Under the pieces are notes generated by a model. The model was not told where the DNA came from and did no database searches. It was given only the letters and a program-made list of their open reading frames with translations. The position numbers and the translations under genes are program-made. From the NCBI RefSeq assembly GCF_003312875.1, contig NZ_CP015163.1:310001-374000 (forward strand): a stretch of DNA of 64,000 nucleotides, given 5' to 3'. Positions 15,309 to 24,171 of the stretch are shown here, in pieces. Source of the stretch: Amycolatopsis albispora. Its GTDB lineage: Bacteria > Actinomycetota > Actinomycetes > Mycobacteriales > Pseudonocardiaceae. Each line of letters starts with the position of its first letter. The first letter of the stretch is position 1.

Positions 15309-15977
15309 TCAGCTTCGGGGTTCGCCGAGTAGGCGGCGCAACTCGGGCAGGACGCGGCTGAGGTCCTTTGTGGTCTGGAAAACGACGACGCTGCCATTCT
15401 CGGCGTCACGTGGTTCCGCGGTGAACAGGGCGAGCACCTCGGCCATCGCGGTGTCGAATTCGGCGTCGGGGTGTTCGGTGAGGCCGCGGAGCCAGCGGCG
15501 CAGGACGTGGTTGTGCGCGGTGACTACGGCGGCGGCCATCAGTTCGGCGCGCAGTGCGGTGTCCTCGCCGCCGCCCAGCCAGTTGTGCAGGAACTCGCGG
15601 AAAAGCCGCTTGTACTGCTGGGTTCCGGCGATCTCCCGGTCCCGCAGCGCGGGCACGCTGCGCGTCAGCCGGTAACGCGCCAGTGCCTGCTCGCCTTCGG
15701 CCAGGTAGTGGCGCAGCACCAGCCCGGCCGCTTCGGTGACCGCGACCAGCGCGGTCTGGTGCGTCGATCCCCGCAGCCGGGCGTCGATCGCGCCGAGCAG
15801 CACGTCGTGGTCGGGGAAGATCACGTCCTCTTTGGACCGGAAGGTGCGGAAGAACGTGGTGCGCCCGACCCCGGCGCGCTCGGTGATGTCCTCGACCGTG
15901 GTGGCGTCGTAACCGCGTTCCTCGAACAACGCGAACGCGGCGTCGATCAGCCGTTCCTTCGCCGGTTTCGCGGGCAT
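15309..15977 (-). CDS. TetR-family regulator
   Basis: A 222-residue TetR protein. The helix-turn-helix is LIDAAFALFEERGYDATTVEDITERAGVGRTTFFRTFRSKEDVIF (about residues 10-55). It has an AAGGAG ribosome-binding site before the ATG and is divergent from the 3-hydroxyacyl-CoA dehydrogenase gene, with repeats at 16048-16072 between them. Control of fatty-acid or hydroxybutyrate metabolism is a reasonable inference. Its 3' end overlaps the shifted tail of the DUF2867 reading frame. Confidence 0.87.
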   Translation of the reverse strand: MPAKPAKERLIDAAFALFEERGYDATTVEDITERAGVGRTTFFRTFRSKEDVIFPDHDVLLGAIDARLRGSTHQTALVAVTEAAGLVLRHYLAEGEQALARYRLTRSVPALRDREIAGTQQYKRLFREFLHNWLGGGEDTALRAELMAAAVVTAHNHVLRRWLRGLTEHPDAEFDTAMAEVLALFTAEPRDAENGSVVVFQTTKDLSRVLPELRRLLGEPRS

Positions 15978-16047
15978 CGGTCTCCTTCTGCGGCTACCCC
16001 TCAGCTTAGGGCTGTGGCGCCGGTCATAGGGCCCGCTCCTACTCGCC

Positions 16048-16072
16048 GGTACTGAGTACCGTAAACACGGTA
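16048..16072. promoter_or_regulatory. Paired inverted repeats, TetR operator candidate
   Basis: GGTACTGAGTACC (16048-16060; 5-bp arms) runs directly into TACCGT-AAAC-ACGGTA (16057-16072; 6-bp arms). They lie 26-50 bp upstream of the dehydrogenase start, in the divergent promoter region. Confidence 0.45.
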
Positions 16073-16097
16073 TCTGGTTCCAACGAAGGGTGCAGAG

Positions 16098-16943
16098 GTG
16101 GAGCGAGTCGGGGTCGTCGGATGCGGGCAGATGGGGGCCGGGATCGCGGAGGTGTGTGCCCGCGCGGGACTGGACGTGGTCGCGGTCGAGTCGAGCGCGG
16201 CCGCCGCTGAAGCGGGCCGCCGTCGGCTCGAGGCGTCGCTGGCCCGTGCCGAGCGGAAGGGGAAGGTCGCTTCCGCCGCCGAGGTGCTGGACCGGATCCG
16301 GATCACCGAGAGCCTGGACGACCTGGCCGACCGCACTTTGGTGATCGAGGCGATCGTGGAGGACGAGCAGGTCAAGGCCGAGCTGTTCGGCCAGCTCGAC
16401 AAGATCGTCACCGCACCGGACGCGGTACTGGCCTCCAACACGTCGTCCATCCCGATCATGAAGCTGGGCACGGTGACCAGCAGGCCCGCCCAGGTGCTCG
16501 GCATCCACTTCTTCAACCCGGTGCCCGTGCTGCCGCTGGTCGAGCTGGTGCCGAGCCTGCTCACCGCGGAATCCACTGTGGACCGTGCGCGTGCGTTCGC
16601 CCAGGAAGTCCTTGGCAAGCAGGCGATCCGATGCCAGGACCGGGCCGGGTTTGTGGTCAACGCGCTGCTGATCCCGTTCATCCTCGCCGCGGTACGCATG
16701 CTCGAATCGGGGTTCGCCAGCCGCGAGGACATCGACGAGGGCCTGGTGCGCGGCGCCGCGCATCCGCAGGGCCCGCTCGCGCTGGCCGACCTGATCGGTC
16801 TCGACACCACGAAGGCCGTCGCGGAGTCGCTGTACGAGGAGTTCAAGGAGCCGCTGTACGCGCCGCCGCCGCTGCTGGCCAGGATGGTCGACGCCGGCTT
16901 GCTGGGGCGCAAGAGCGGCCGCGGCTTCTACACCTATTCCTGA
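16098..16943 (+). CDS. 3-hydroxybutyryl-CoA dehydrogenase
   Basis: A 281-residue NAD-dependent 3-hydroxyacyl-CoA dehydrogenase. The Rossmann motif is VGVVGCGQMGAGIAEV at the N-terminus. SNTSSIPI, then GIHFFNPVPVLPLVELV with the catalytic histidine, and a C-terminal domain with DRAGFVVNALLIPF and GLLGRKSGRGFYTY, complete the family pattern. It oxidises (S)-3-hydroxybutyryl-CoA, or makes it, in fatty-acid or butanoate metabolism. The start is the GTG at 16098; the 3' end overlaps the convergent dehydrogenase gene by 10 bp. FadB2-like is the likely assignment. Confidence 0.9.
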   Translation: MERVGVVGCGQMGAGIAEVCARAGLDVVAVESSAAAAEAGRRRLEASLARAERKGKVASAAEVLDRIRITESLDDLADRTLVIEAIVEDEQVKAELFGQLDKIVTAPDAVLASNTSSIPIMKLGTVTSRPAQVLGIHFFNPVPVLPLVELVPSLLTAESTVDRARAFAQEVLGKQAIRCQDRAGFVVNALLIPFILAAVRMLESGFASREDIDEGLVRGAAHPQGPLALADLIGLDTTKAVAESLYEEFKEPLYAPPPLLARMVDAGLLGRKSGRGFYTYS

Positions 16944-19750
16944 GGTTCCCGGGTGGCGCGTTCGACGAGTTCGAGGACGTGCTCGTAGGTGTGCCCGGTG
17001 GCCCGGGTCATGCCGAGTTCGCAGGTGCGGTTGCAGGAGACGTAGGCGTCGAAGGGGCCTTTGGCGGCGAGTTCATCCGCTTGCCGTGCGGTGGCCGACG
17101 CGGTGAGTTCGGGGTGCAGCAGGCCGCGGTCGCCGGCGAAGCCGCAGCATCCCCATTCGTCGGGCACGGTGACGGTGGTGGCGACCGCGGCCGCCAGTTC
17201 CTGGAGCGCGCCGGTCAGGCCCAGGCGGGTCGCCGAGCACGTCGGGTGCAGGGCCACGGCCGTGGCGGGCGCGGTGATCGTGAGGTGCGGCAGGACGCTG
17301 GTGCGCACGAAGTCCACGGCGTCGAGCACCTGGATCGCGGCGAAGCGGTCTGGTGCTTCGGCGAGCATGGTCCGCAGTCCTTCGGTGCACGAGGACGCGT
17401 CGCCGACCACCGGGATCCGCCCGCCGTCGGTGGCCGTCCACAACGCGGGCAGCACGCGCCGCGTCATCTCCTGGTAGCCGCGGGTCATGCCCTTCGACTT
17501 CCAGGGGGTGCCGCAGCACAGGGCGGCCACGCCGTCCGGAGTGGCCAGCCTGACGCCCGCGCGGTCGCACAGCGTCCGGAAGGCGTGTGCGGCGCCGGGG
17601 CCGGTGCTGCCGAACATGGTTTCGGTGCAGGACGCGAACAACACCGCGTCAGCGGGCCGATCGGTGAGGTCCTCGCGCCGCTTTCCGCCACGCGGCAGGT
17701 CGGGCGACCACCGCGGGACGGCGCTGCTTGCCTTGCGGGCCAAGCCGTTCGCGCGCTCGACGAGTGGTTCGGGTAGTCCGGCGGCGGTGGTGAGCGCGGT
17801 CGCGGCGACGCGGGTCGTGACGTCCCAATGCCGTGCCGCGGCGGCCCATCCCGTCGCCGCGACCCGGCCGGCGTGCTCGGCGCGCAGCCGCTTCATCAGG
17901 TCACCGGTGTTGATCGTGACCGGGCACGCGGTCTGGCACATCCCGTCGACCGCGCAGGTCTGGATCGCGTCGTACTCGTATTCGGCGTCCAGTGCTTCGA
18001 GGGTGGCCGTGTCACCGGCCAGGCGTGCGCGTTCGCGTTCGCGCCGCAGCACGATCCGCTGCCGTGGCGTGGTGGTGAGGTCACGGCTCGGGCAGACCGG
18101 TTCGCAGAAACCGCATTCCACGCAGCGGTCGACCTCCTCGTCCACCGGCGGCGCGGTCTTGAGGTCGCGGAGGTGGGCGGCCGGGTCGTCGTCGATGAGC
18201 ACGCCGGGGTTGAGCAGCCCGCGTGGATCGCACAGCCGCTTGATCTCGCGCATCACCTCGTACAGTTCGTCGCCGTACTGGCGGCGCACGAAGGGTGCCA
18301 TCATGCGCCCGGTGCCGTGCTCGGCCTTGAGCGAGCCGCCGCGGCCGAGCACGAGGTCGGCCATGTCGTCGGTGAACGCGGCGAACCGGTCCAGCGGCGC
18401 GCCGTCGCCGAGGCGCTCGGTGAGCATGAAGTGGATGTTGCCGTCCTTGGCGTGGCCGAAGATCACGCTGTCGTGGTAGCCGTGCTTGGTGAACAGCCCG
18501 GTGAGCGCGTCGCAGGTGGGCAGGAGTTCGGGCACCGGGACGACGATGTCCTCGAGCAGCGCGGTCGTGCCTTCGGGCCGGGCCCCGGCGACCATGGCGT
18601 AGAGACCTTTGCGGACGTGCCAGTGCCCGGCGCGGGTGGCCGCGTCCGCGGACAGCGCCGCCGGAACGGTGGTGGGCAGCGACCCGAGCGTGGCGCCCGC
18701 GGCGGCGGCCAGCTCGTCGGCTTCGCCTGCCGTGCCCGCCTGGTATTCGATCAGCAGGGCCGCGTGCCGATCGACCGCCAGGCCACGCAGGGCCGCGGTG
18801 GCCTTGGCGTCGCGCTGCCCGACGCGCAGCGAGGTCGCGTCGAGCAGTTCGATGGTCGCCGGGCTGGTGGCGACCAGGGACGGCAGGGCCCCGGTCGCCG
18901 CGGCGAGGTCGTCGAAGACGAGCAGCCCGGTGCGGGCGTGACCGTGCAGCGGCACCGTGCGCAGGACCACGGAGGCGATGAACGCGAGCGTTCCCTCACT
19001 GCCCACGGTCAGGTGGGCGAGGATGTCCGCGGGCCGGGTGTGGTCGAGCAGGGAGTTGAGCCCGTAGCCCATCGTGTTCTTCATCGAGAACTGCTGCTCG
19101 ACGCGCCTGCGCAGGCTCGGTTCACCGCGTACCTGGTCTCGCAGCCGGGAAAGACCGGCGTACAGGTCCGGTTCGGTGGCCCGCAGCCGGTCGTCGGCGT
19201 CGGGTGCGCCGGTGTCCACCACCGTGCCCGACGGCAGCACGAGCTGGAGGGAATCGAGGGTGGCGTAGCTGTTGGCCCAGGTGCCGCAGGCCATTCCGCT
19301 GGAGTTGTTGGCCACCACCCCGCCGATGGTGCAGGCGAACTCGCTGGCCGGGTCCGGCCCGAGCTTGCGGCCGAACCGCGCGAGCCGGGTGTTCACCTGC
19401 CGCACCGTCGCGCCGGGCCCGACCCGGACCCGGGCGCCGTCGTCGAGCACCTCGATGTCCCGGAAGTGGCGGCGGGTGTCGAGGAGCACGCCCGCCGTGC
19501 CGCCCTGCCCGGACAGGCTGGTGCCGCCGCCGCGGAAAGCGAGCGGAACCCCGGCCGCCCCGGCGGCGGCGAACAGCCGTCCGACCTCTTCCGCGCTGCC
19601 CGCCACGACCACCGCACGAGGCGTCAGCGCGAAGTGCGAGGCGTCGTGGGCGTAGGACAGGCGGTCGGTGAGCCGGGTGCGCACCCGCGCGGGATCACCG
19701 GTCGCCGCGCGCAGGAGATCCAGCACGCCGGGGCTCGTCGCTCGTTCCAC
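16934..19750 (-). CDS. FAD-linked oxidase / Fe-S dehydrogenase (GlcD-GlcF type fusion)
   Basis: A 938-residue protein. Residues 1-510 form a PCMH-type FAD domain (RGGGTSLSGQG near 75, GGVVANNSSGMACGTWANS near 150, and FGHAKDGNIHF and LKAEHGTGRMMAPF near 430-490). Residues 540-620 carry two 4Fe-4S motifs, CVECGFCEPVCPS and CAVDGMCQTACPV. The C-terminal part has two CCG-type cysteine-rich motifs (CCGTPWKSKG near 745 and WGCCGFAGDRG near 865). This architecture is found in membrane-associated D-lactate, glycolate or D-2-hydroxyglutarate dehydrogenases feeding quinones. The substrate is undecided. The gene starts at GTG 19750. Confidence 0.9.
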   Translation of the reverse strand: MERATSPGVLDLLRAATGDPARVRTRLTDRLSYAHDASHFALTPRAVVVAGSAEEVGRLFAAAGAAGVPLAFRGGGTSLSGQGGTAGVLLDTRRHFRDIEVLDDGARVRVGPGATVRQVNTRLARFGRKLGPDPASEFACTIGGVVANNSSGMACGTWANSYATLDSLQLVLPSGTVVDTGAPDADDRLRATEPDLYAGLSRLRDQVRGEPSLRRRVEQQFSMKNTMGYGLNSLLDHTRPADILAHLTVGSEGTLAFIASVVLRTVPLHGHARTGLLVFDDLAAATGALPSLVATSPATIELLDATSLRVGQRDAKATAALRGLAVDRHAALLIEYQAGTAGEADELAAAAGATLGSLPTTVPAALSADAATRAGHWHVRKGLYAMVAGARPEGTTALLEDIVVPVPELLPTCDALTGLFTKHGYHDSVIFGHAKDGNIHFMLTERLGDGAPLDRFAAFTDDMADLVLGRGGSLKAEHGTGRMMAPFVRRQYGDELYEVMREIKRLCDPRGLLNPGVLIDDDPAAHLRDLKTAPPVDEEVDRCVECGFCEPVCPSRDLTTTPRQRIVLRRERERARLAGDTATLEALDAEYEYDAIQTCAVDGMCQTACPVTINTGDLMKRLRAEHAGRVAATGWAAAARHWDVTTRVAATALTTAAGLPEPLVERANGLARKASSAVPRWSPDLPRGGKRREDLTDRPADAVLFASCTETMFGSTGPGAAHAFRTLCDRAGVRLATPDGVAALCCGTPWKSKGMTRGYQEMTRRVLPALWTATDGGRIPVVGDASSCTEGLRTMLAEAPDRFAAIQVLDAVDFVRTSVLPHLTITAPATAVALHPTCSATRLGLTGALQELAAAVATTVTVPDEWGCCGFAGDRGLLHPELTASATARQADELAAKGPFDAYVSCNRTCELGMTRATGHTYEHVLELVERATREPQE

Positions 19751-19836
19751 GCCCCCAGTTTCCCCGGTCGGGCTCGCCGCGGCGACGGCCGGTGTGATCG
19801 ACTTGACGCGCCGGATCGATCGGGGAGTGGAGAGCC

Positions 19837-20217
19837 ATGGACGGGGAGACGTTGCTGAAGACCGCGGCCGGCCACGCCGAAGGACTGCCGGGTGCCGGGC
19901 TGGAGCACCCGTTCGGGCCCGACTGGGAGGTGTTCAAGGTGCGCGGCAAGGTCTTCCTGCTGATGACCGAAGTTCCCGGGCGGCCGGTGGTGATCCTCAA
20001 GTCCGATCCGGAGGAGGCCAGGGCCCTGTGCGCGCAGTACCGGAACATCACCCCCGGCTACCACATGAACAAGCGGCACTGGATCACCGTGGCAGGCGGG
20101 AAGGCCGTCGGCGGGGAGCTGGTCAGGGAACTGGTGACCGAGTCGTACCGGCTGGTGGTCAGCGGGCTGCCGCGGGCCCGGCGGCCGGTCGATCCGCTGA
20201 CCTACGGGCGGTCCTGA
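19837..20217 (+). CDS. MmcQ/YjbR family DNA-binding protein
   Basis: A 126-residue CyaY-fold protein of the MmcQ/YjbR family, recognised by the central FKVRGKVFLLM, VILKSDPEEARAL, YHMNKRHWITV and VTESYRLVVSGLP blocks. Cellular role unknown; some members bind DNA. It is preceded by GGGGAGTGGAG and stands alone. Its last 59 bp overlap the 3' end of the convergent metal ATPase gene. Confidence 0.87.
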   Translation: MDGETLLKTAAGHAEGLPGAGLEHPFGPDWEVFKVRGKVFLLMTEVPGRPVVILKSDPEEARALCAQYRNITPGYHMNKRHWITVAGGKAVGGELVRELVTESYRLVVSGLPRARRPVDPLTYGRS

Positions 20218-22129
20218 GGTGCGGGTGGTCCATTCCGGACAGTGAGCGGAGCCGTCCGGCGCGGACGCCGTTGGCGATGACGAAGACCTCGGCGAGTTCG
20301 TGGATGAAGACCACGGTGGCCAGGCCGAGTGCCCCGGCGGCGGCGAGCGGGACGAGGGCGAGCACGATTGCCGCGGACAGGCCGATGTTCTGCAGCATGA
20401 TGGTGCGGGCGCGGCGGGCGTGGGCCAGTGCCTGGGGCAGGTGCCGCAGGTCGGTGCCCATCAGGGCGACGTCGGCGGTTTCGATGGCGACGTCGGTGCC
20501 CATCGCGCCCATGGCGATGCCGGTGTCGGCGGTGGCCAGCGCGGGGGCGTCGTTGACACCGTCGCCGACCATGGCGACCCGGCCGCGGTCGCGTAGTTCG
20601 GTGACGAGGCGCGCCTTGTCCTCGGGGCGTAGTTCGGCGTGCACGTCGGCGGGGTCGAGCCCGGCTTGCGCGGCCAGCGCGGTCGCCGTACGGGTGTTGT
20701 CGCCGGTGAGCATGACCACGCGCAGGCCCATTTCGTGCAGGGCGCGCACGGTGTCGGCCGCTTCGGGGCGGAGCTCGTCGCGGATGCCGATCAGGCCGAG
20801 CACGGCCCCGGCGTGCTCGATGACCGCGACGGTGGTGCCGGTTTCCTGCAGCCGCGCCACTTCCGGCCGCAGCGGGCCGGGCTCGATCCAGGTCGGCTTG
20901 CCGAGCCGGGCCGGTGCTCCGTCGACGACGCCTTCGAGTCCCGCGCCCGGCACGGTGACCACGTCACAAGCGGGCCGGGGATCGGGCACGGCGTCGAGAA
21001 TGGCGGCGGCGAGGGGGTGTTCACTGCGGGCTTCGAGCGCCGCGGCCACGGCGAGCACCCGGTCGGCCGGAATGCCTTCGGCGGGCACGATTTCGGTGAC
21101 GGCGGGACTGTTGCGGGTCAGGGTGCCGGTCTTGTCGAGCGCGACGGTGCGGACCGCGCCCAGCTCTTCGAGGGCGGCGCCGCCCTTGACCAGCACGCCG
21201 AACCGGCTCGCCGCGCCGACGGCGGCGATCACGGTGACCGGCACCGAAATCGCCAGCGCGCACGGGGCCGCGGCGACGAGCACGACAAGTGCCCGCTCGA
21301 TCCAGGTGGCCGGGTCGCCGAGCCACGCGCCCAGTCCGCCGATGACCAGCGCGAGGACCATGATGCCGGGCACCAGCGGCCGCGAGACGCGGTCGGCGAT
21401 GCGCTGCCGGGTGCCCTTGCGCTGCTGGGCGTCCTCGACGATGCGCACGACCTTGGCCAGCGAGTTGTCCTGGACCGTGGCGGTGGCTTCGACGGTGAGC
21501 ACGCCGGTTCCGTTGATCGATCCGGCGAACACGGTGTCACCGGGCCCGATCTCCAGCGGCACGGATTCCCCGGTGATGGCCGAGGTGTCCACACTGGACT
21601 GTCCGGATCGGACGGTCCCGTCGCTGGCGACGCGTTCCCCGGCGCGCACCACCATCACCTCGCCGACGCGGAGTTCGCCGGGGGCGATGGTCACCTCACC
21701 GCCGTCGCGCAGCACGCGGACCCGCTCGGGCACCAGGGCGAGCAGGGCACGCAGGCCGCGGCGGGTGCGGGCGAGGGAGTAGTCCTCCAGCGCTTCGCTG
21801 ATGGAGAACAGGAACGCCAGCATCGCGGCTTCGGCGAACTGCCCGAGCAGCAGCGCGCCGATCAGCGCGATGGTCATCAGGGTGCCGACCCCGATCCGGC
21901 GCCGCCACAGCGCCCGCACGGTGCCGGGCACGAAGGTGAATCCGCCGACGGCGGCGGCGAGCAGGTGCAGCACGGTCCCGGTGACCGGCGAACCCAGCCA
22001 CCCGGCGGCAAAACCGGCGGCCAGCAGCACTCCGGCGGCCGCGGCGAGCTGGATCTCCCGCACCTGCCACGGCTTCCGCGGCGGCGGCGAGTCGTCGTGC
22101 TCGTCGGCGGCGCAGCAGTCGGCGCTCAT
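20159..22129 (-). CDS. Heavy-metal-translocating P1B-type ATPase
   Basis: A 656-residue P-type ATPase with SAITGESVP, phosphorylation motif DKTGTLT, LTGDNTRTA and GDGVNDAPAL. The ion-site helix reads AAPCALAISVPV, so the usual CPC is APC. No N-terminal HMA domain is present, only a short MSADCCAADEHDD cysteine/acid segment. Export of Cd/Zn/Pb-type ions across the membrane is suggested by the co-transcribed CadC-like sensor and by resemblance to mycobacterial CtpG, which also has an APC motif as far as I recall. The ATG overlaps the regulator stop (ATGA). Confidence 0.9.
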   Translation of the reverse strand: MSADCCAADEHDDSPPPRKPWQVREIQLAAAAGVLLAAGFAAGWLGSPVTGTVLHLLAAAVGGFTFVPGTVRALWRRRIGVGTLMTIALIGALLLGQFAEAAMLAFLFSISEALEDYSLARTRRGLRALLALVPERVRVLRDGGEVTIAPGELRVGEVMVVRAGERVASDGTVRSGQSSVDTSAITGESVPLEIGPGDTVFAGSINGTGVLTVEATATVQDNSLAKVVRIVEDAQQRKGTRQRIADRVSRPLVPGIMVLALVIGGLGAWLGDPATWIERALVVLVAAAPCALAISVPVTVIAAVGAASRFGVLVKGGAALEELGAVRTVALDKTGTLTRNSPAVTEIVPAEGIPADRVLAVAAALEARSEHPLAAAILDAVPDPRPACDVVTVPGAGLEGVVDGAPARLGKPTWIEPGPLRPEVARLQETGTTVAVIEHAGAVLGLIGIRDELRPEAADTVRALHEMGLRVVMLTGDNTRTATALAAQAGLDPADVHAELRPEDKARLVTELRDRGRVAMVGDGVNDAPALATADTGIAMGAMGTDVAIETADVALMGTDLRHLPQALAHARRARTIMLQNIGLSAAIVLALVPLAAAGALGLATVVFIHELAEVFVIANGVRAGRLRSLSGMDHPHLRTARRSADRPAAGPAAAR

Positions 22130-22473
22130 ACCGGGTCCGGCTCGGTCGCGGCGAGCGTGTGCTGCCCGATCGGGGTCAGCCGGTACATCACCAGCTTGCC
22201 GTCACGGCGGGAGGTGACCAGCCCGGCCGAGCGCAGCTGGCGCAGGTGGTGCGAGACCAGCCCCTGCGACGAGCCGGCGATCCACGCCAGGTCGCACACG
22301 CACAGCTCGGTCCCGGCCTGCAGGACGTGCGCGATCCGCAGCCGGGTCGGGTCCGCCAGCGCCCGCAGCCGCTCCGCGCGGCGCGTGATGGCCTCGAGGT
22401 CGGGCAGTGCCGCGCGCAGGGCCTCGGCGTGGTCGAAGTCGATGCACAGCAGCTCGCACCGGTCGTCGCTCAT
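22126..22473 (-). CDS. CadC-like ArsR/SmtB metal sensor
   Basis: A 115-residue repressor with both cysteine pairs of the CadC alpha3N site. DRCELLCIDF at the N-terminus and ELCVCDLAWIAGSSQGLVSHHLRQL in the recognition region align with the CEIFC and ELCVCD segments of CadC. ALADPTRLRIAHVLQ is the usual ArsR core. It should release DNA when Cd, Pb or Zn binds. It is coupled to the metal ATPase. Only 22 bp separate it from the upstream PucR gene stop, so its promoter must lie mostly inside that gene. Confidence 0.88.
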   Translation of the reverse strand: MSDDRCELLCIDFDHAEALRAALPDLEAITRRAERLRALADPTRLRIAHVLQAGTELCVCDLAWIAGSSQGLVSHHLRQLRSAGLVTSRRDGKLVMYRLTPIGQHTLAATEPDPV

Positions 22474-22483
22474 GCCGTCAATC

Positions 22484-22498
22484 TAACACACGTTGTTA
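22484..22498. promoter_or_regulatory. TAACA-N5-TGTTA repeat, metal-sensor operator candidate
   Basis: A perfect 5-bp inverted repeat with 5-bp centre lies just upstream of the CadC-like start and overlaps the TAA stop of the PucR-type gene. The AT-rich dyad form is usual for ArsR/SmtB operators. Confidence 0.5.
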
Positions 22499-24076
22499 TG
22501 TCGAAGTGTGCCCTCGGCTGTCCAGGATCATCAGGGCGACGTGCAGTGAGGTGCGTGATTCGGGCGAGTCGAGTGGGACGCCGAGGATGCGTTCGAGGGT
22601 GCTGAGGCGGCTGTAGAGGGTCGGGCGGCTCAGCCCGGTCTGCTCGGCGGTTCTCGTTTTGGCGCCACCGTTTTCCAGGTGGGTGCGCAGCAGCGGGAGC
22701 AGCGGCGGCCCGGTTCGCGCGTCGTGGTCCAGGAGTGGGCCGAGTTCGCGTTCGGCGAAGGCTTGGAGCCGGTGGTCGTCCTGGAGCAGGGTGAGCAGGC
22801 CGCGCAGCCGGACGTCGGTGGTGCGGTACAGCCGGTGTGCCTCGCCGAGGCTGAGCCCGGCTTCGGCGAGCTGGGCGGCCTCGGCGAGGCCGTGTGCGGC
22901 CTGGAGAACGCCGGAGGACGGCGCGGCGGTGCCCGCGACCCAGCTTTCCGGCTCGATGCGGAACCGGTGGCGGCGCAGGTTTTCGGTGATCGTGGCGAGC
23001 GCGCTGTCCGCGTGGTCGCAGGAGATCAGGCAGGCCACGGTGCCTTCGCGGGTCAGGGTCAGGATCGCCGTGTGGCCCGCGGCATCGACCGCGCGCCGGA
23101 CCGCGGTGAGCAGGGCGCGGTCGAGTTCGCCGCGGTCGAGCACGTCCTGCTGCGGCCGCCGCGGTGAGCGCACCACCAGCGGGGCGTACTGGCTCCCCGG
23201 CCGCAGCCCGAGTGCGGTGGCGCGGGTGATCGCCTCGGCTTCGTCGGAGATCTGCCCGCCGCGCAGCTCTTCGAGCAGACCGCCGTGTGCCTGCCCGAGG
23301 AGGGCGTCGCGGTCCTGTTCGATCATGCGGCGCAGTTGCAGCGACTGCGCGGCGCGTTCGAGGACCGTCGTCGCGCGGGTGGGGTTGTCCGCGGCGACCG
23401 GGAGCACGAGGCGCGCCCAGCGTTCGGGGCCGAGCCCGACGGTGACGGCCGACCAGTCGTGCGAGTCCCGGCGCGACCGTTCCGCCCAGTTCTCCAGCAG
23501 TTCCGCGGGTGCGTGCCCGGCCGCGCTGAAGGCCAGGACGTGCCGGTTGAGGTCTTCGAGCACCAGCGGCGCGGCGAGGATCCGCGAGGCGCGGGCGACG
23601 ATGTCCGCGGTCGAGGCGCGGGCGATGTTGAGCGAGGTGAACACCTCGTGGGTGGTGCGCGCGAACTCGAGCTCCTCGTAGCGGTCGGCGATGATCATCT
23701 GGTGCACCCGCTGGGTGACCTCGACGAACCGGATGGGACGGGCGAGTGCCACGACCGGCAGCCCCGCCGAGTCGGCCGCGGCGCCCAGGCCCTCGGGGAT
23801 CGTGGACAGGTGGGTACCGAGTTCGACGATGAGCCCGCGTGCCCCGTGCGCGCTGAGGCTGTGCAGGTAGCCGCTGACCTTGGCGGGTTCGCCCACCAGC
23901 GGCAGGCCGGTGGTGAGCACCAGCTCGCCGCCCTGGAGCAGGCCGGTGGGATCGCTCGATTCACTGATGTGCACCCAGCGCACCGGCTGGTCGAGGTGCG
24001 CCGCGCCGCCGACGACCTCGGGCTGGCCGGCGGTCACGAGGGGGAGCGCGAGCACCTCGCGCACGGTCGGAATCAC
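22496..24076 (-). CDS. PucR-family transcriptional regulator
   Basis: A 526-residue regulator. The N-terminal PucR/PurC ligand domain spans about residues 1-120 (VREVLALPLVTAGQPEVVGG, GGELVLTTGLPL, ARGLIVELGTH). The middle is a GGDEF-like/CdaR segment, and the C-terminal helix-turn-helix is LLPLLRTHLENGGAKTRTAEQTGLSRPTLYSRLSTLERILG. It is divergent from mmsA and the aminotransferase with 95 bp between, so it probably controls these two genes in response to a nitrogenous substrate such as a beta-amino acid. The start is GTG 24076. Confidence 0.9.
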   Translation of the reverse strand: MIPTVREVLALPLVTAGQPEVVGGAAHLDQPVRWVHISESSDPTGLLQGGELVLTTGLPLVGEPAKVSGYLHSLSAHGARGLIVELGTHLSTIPEGLGAAADSAGLPVVALARPIRFVEVTQRVHQMIIADRYEELEFARTTHEVFTSLNIARASTADIVARASRILAAPLVLEDLNRHVLAFSAAGHAPAELLENWAERSRRDSHDWSAVTVGLGPERWARLVLPVAADNPTRATTVLERAAQSLQLRRMIEQDRDALLGQAHGGLLEELRGGQISDEAEAITRATALGLRPGSQYAPLVVRSPRRPQQDVLDRGELDRALLTAVRRAVDAAGHTAILTLTREGTVACLISCDHADSALATITENLRRHRFRIEPESWVAGTAAPSSGVLQAAHGLAEAAQLAEAGLSLGEAHRLYRTTDVRLRGLLTLLQDDHRLQAFAERELGPLLDHDARTGPPLLPLLRTHLENGGAKTRTAEQTGLSRPTLYSRLSTLERILGVPLDSPESRTSLHVALMILDSRGHTST

Positions 24077-24171
24077 CGACGAAGTGTAAAGAATCCAGCG
24101 CGTACTTGTACATCTCGTCGGCCGCCGAGTGGGCAGAGTGGTCCGTGGAAAGACGCTGGGAAGGATGGACG

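Noticed and set aside
17828..19858. 676-codon plus-strand open frame opposite the FAD/Fe-S dehydrogenase
   Set aside because: It is antisense to a gene with clear FAD and Fe-S motifs; its protein is low-complexity R/G/A-rich, a typical GC-rich shadow.
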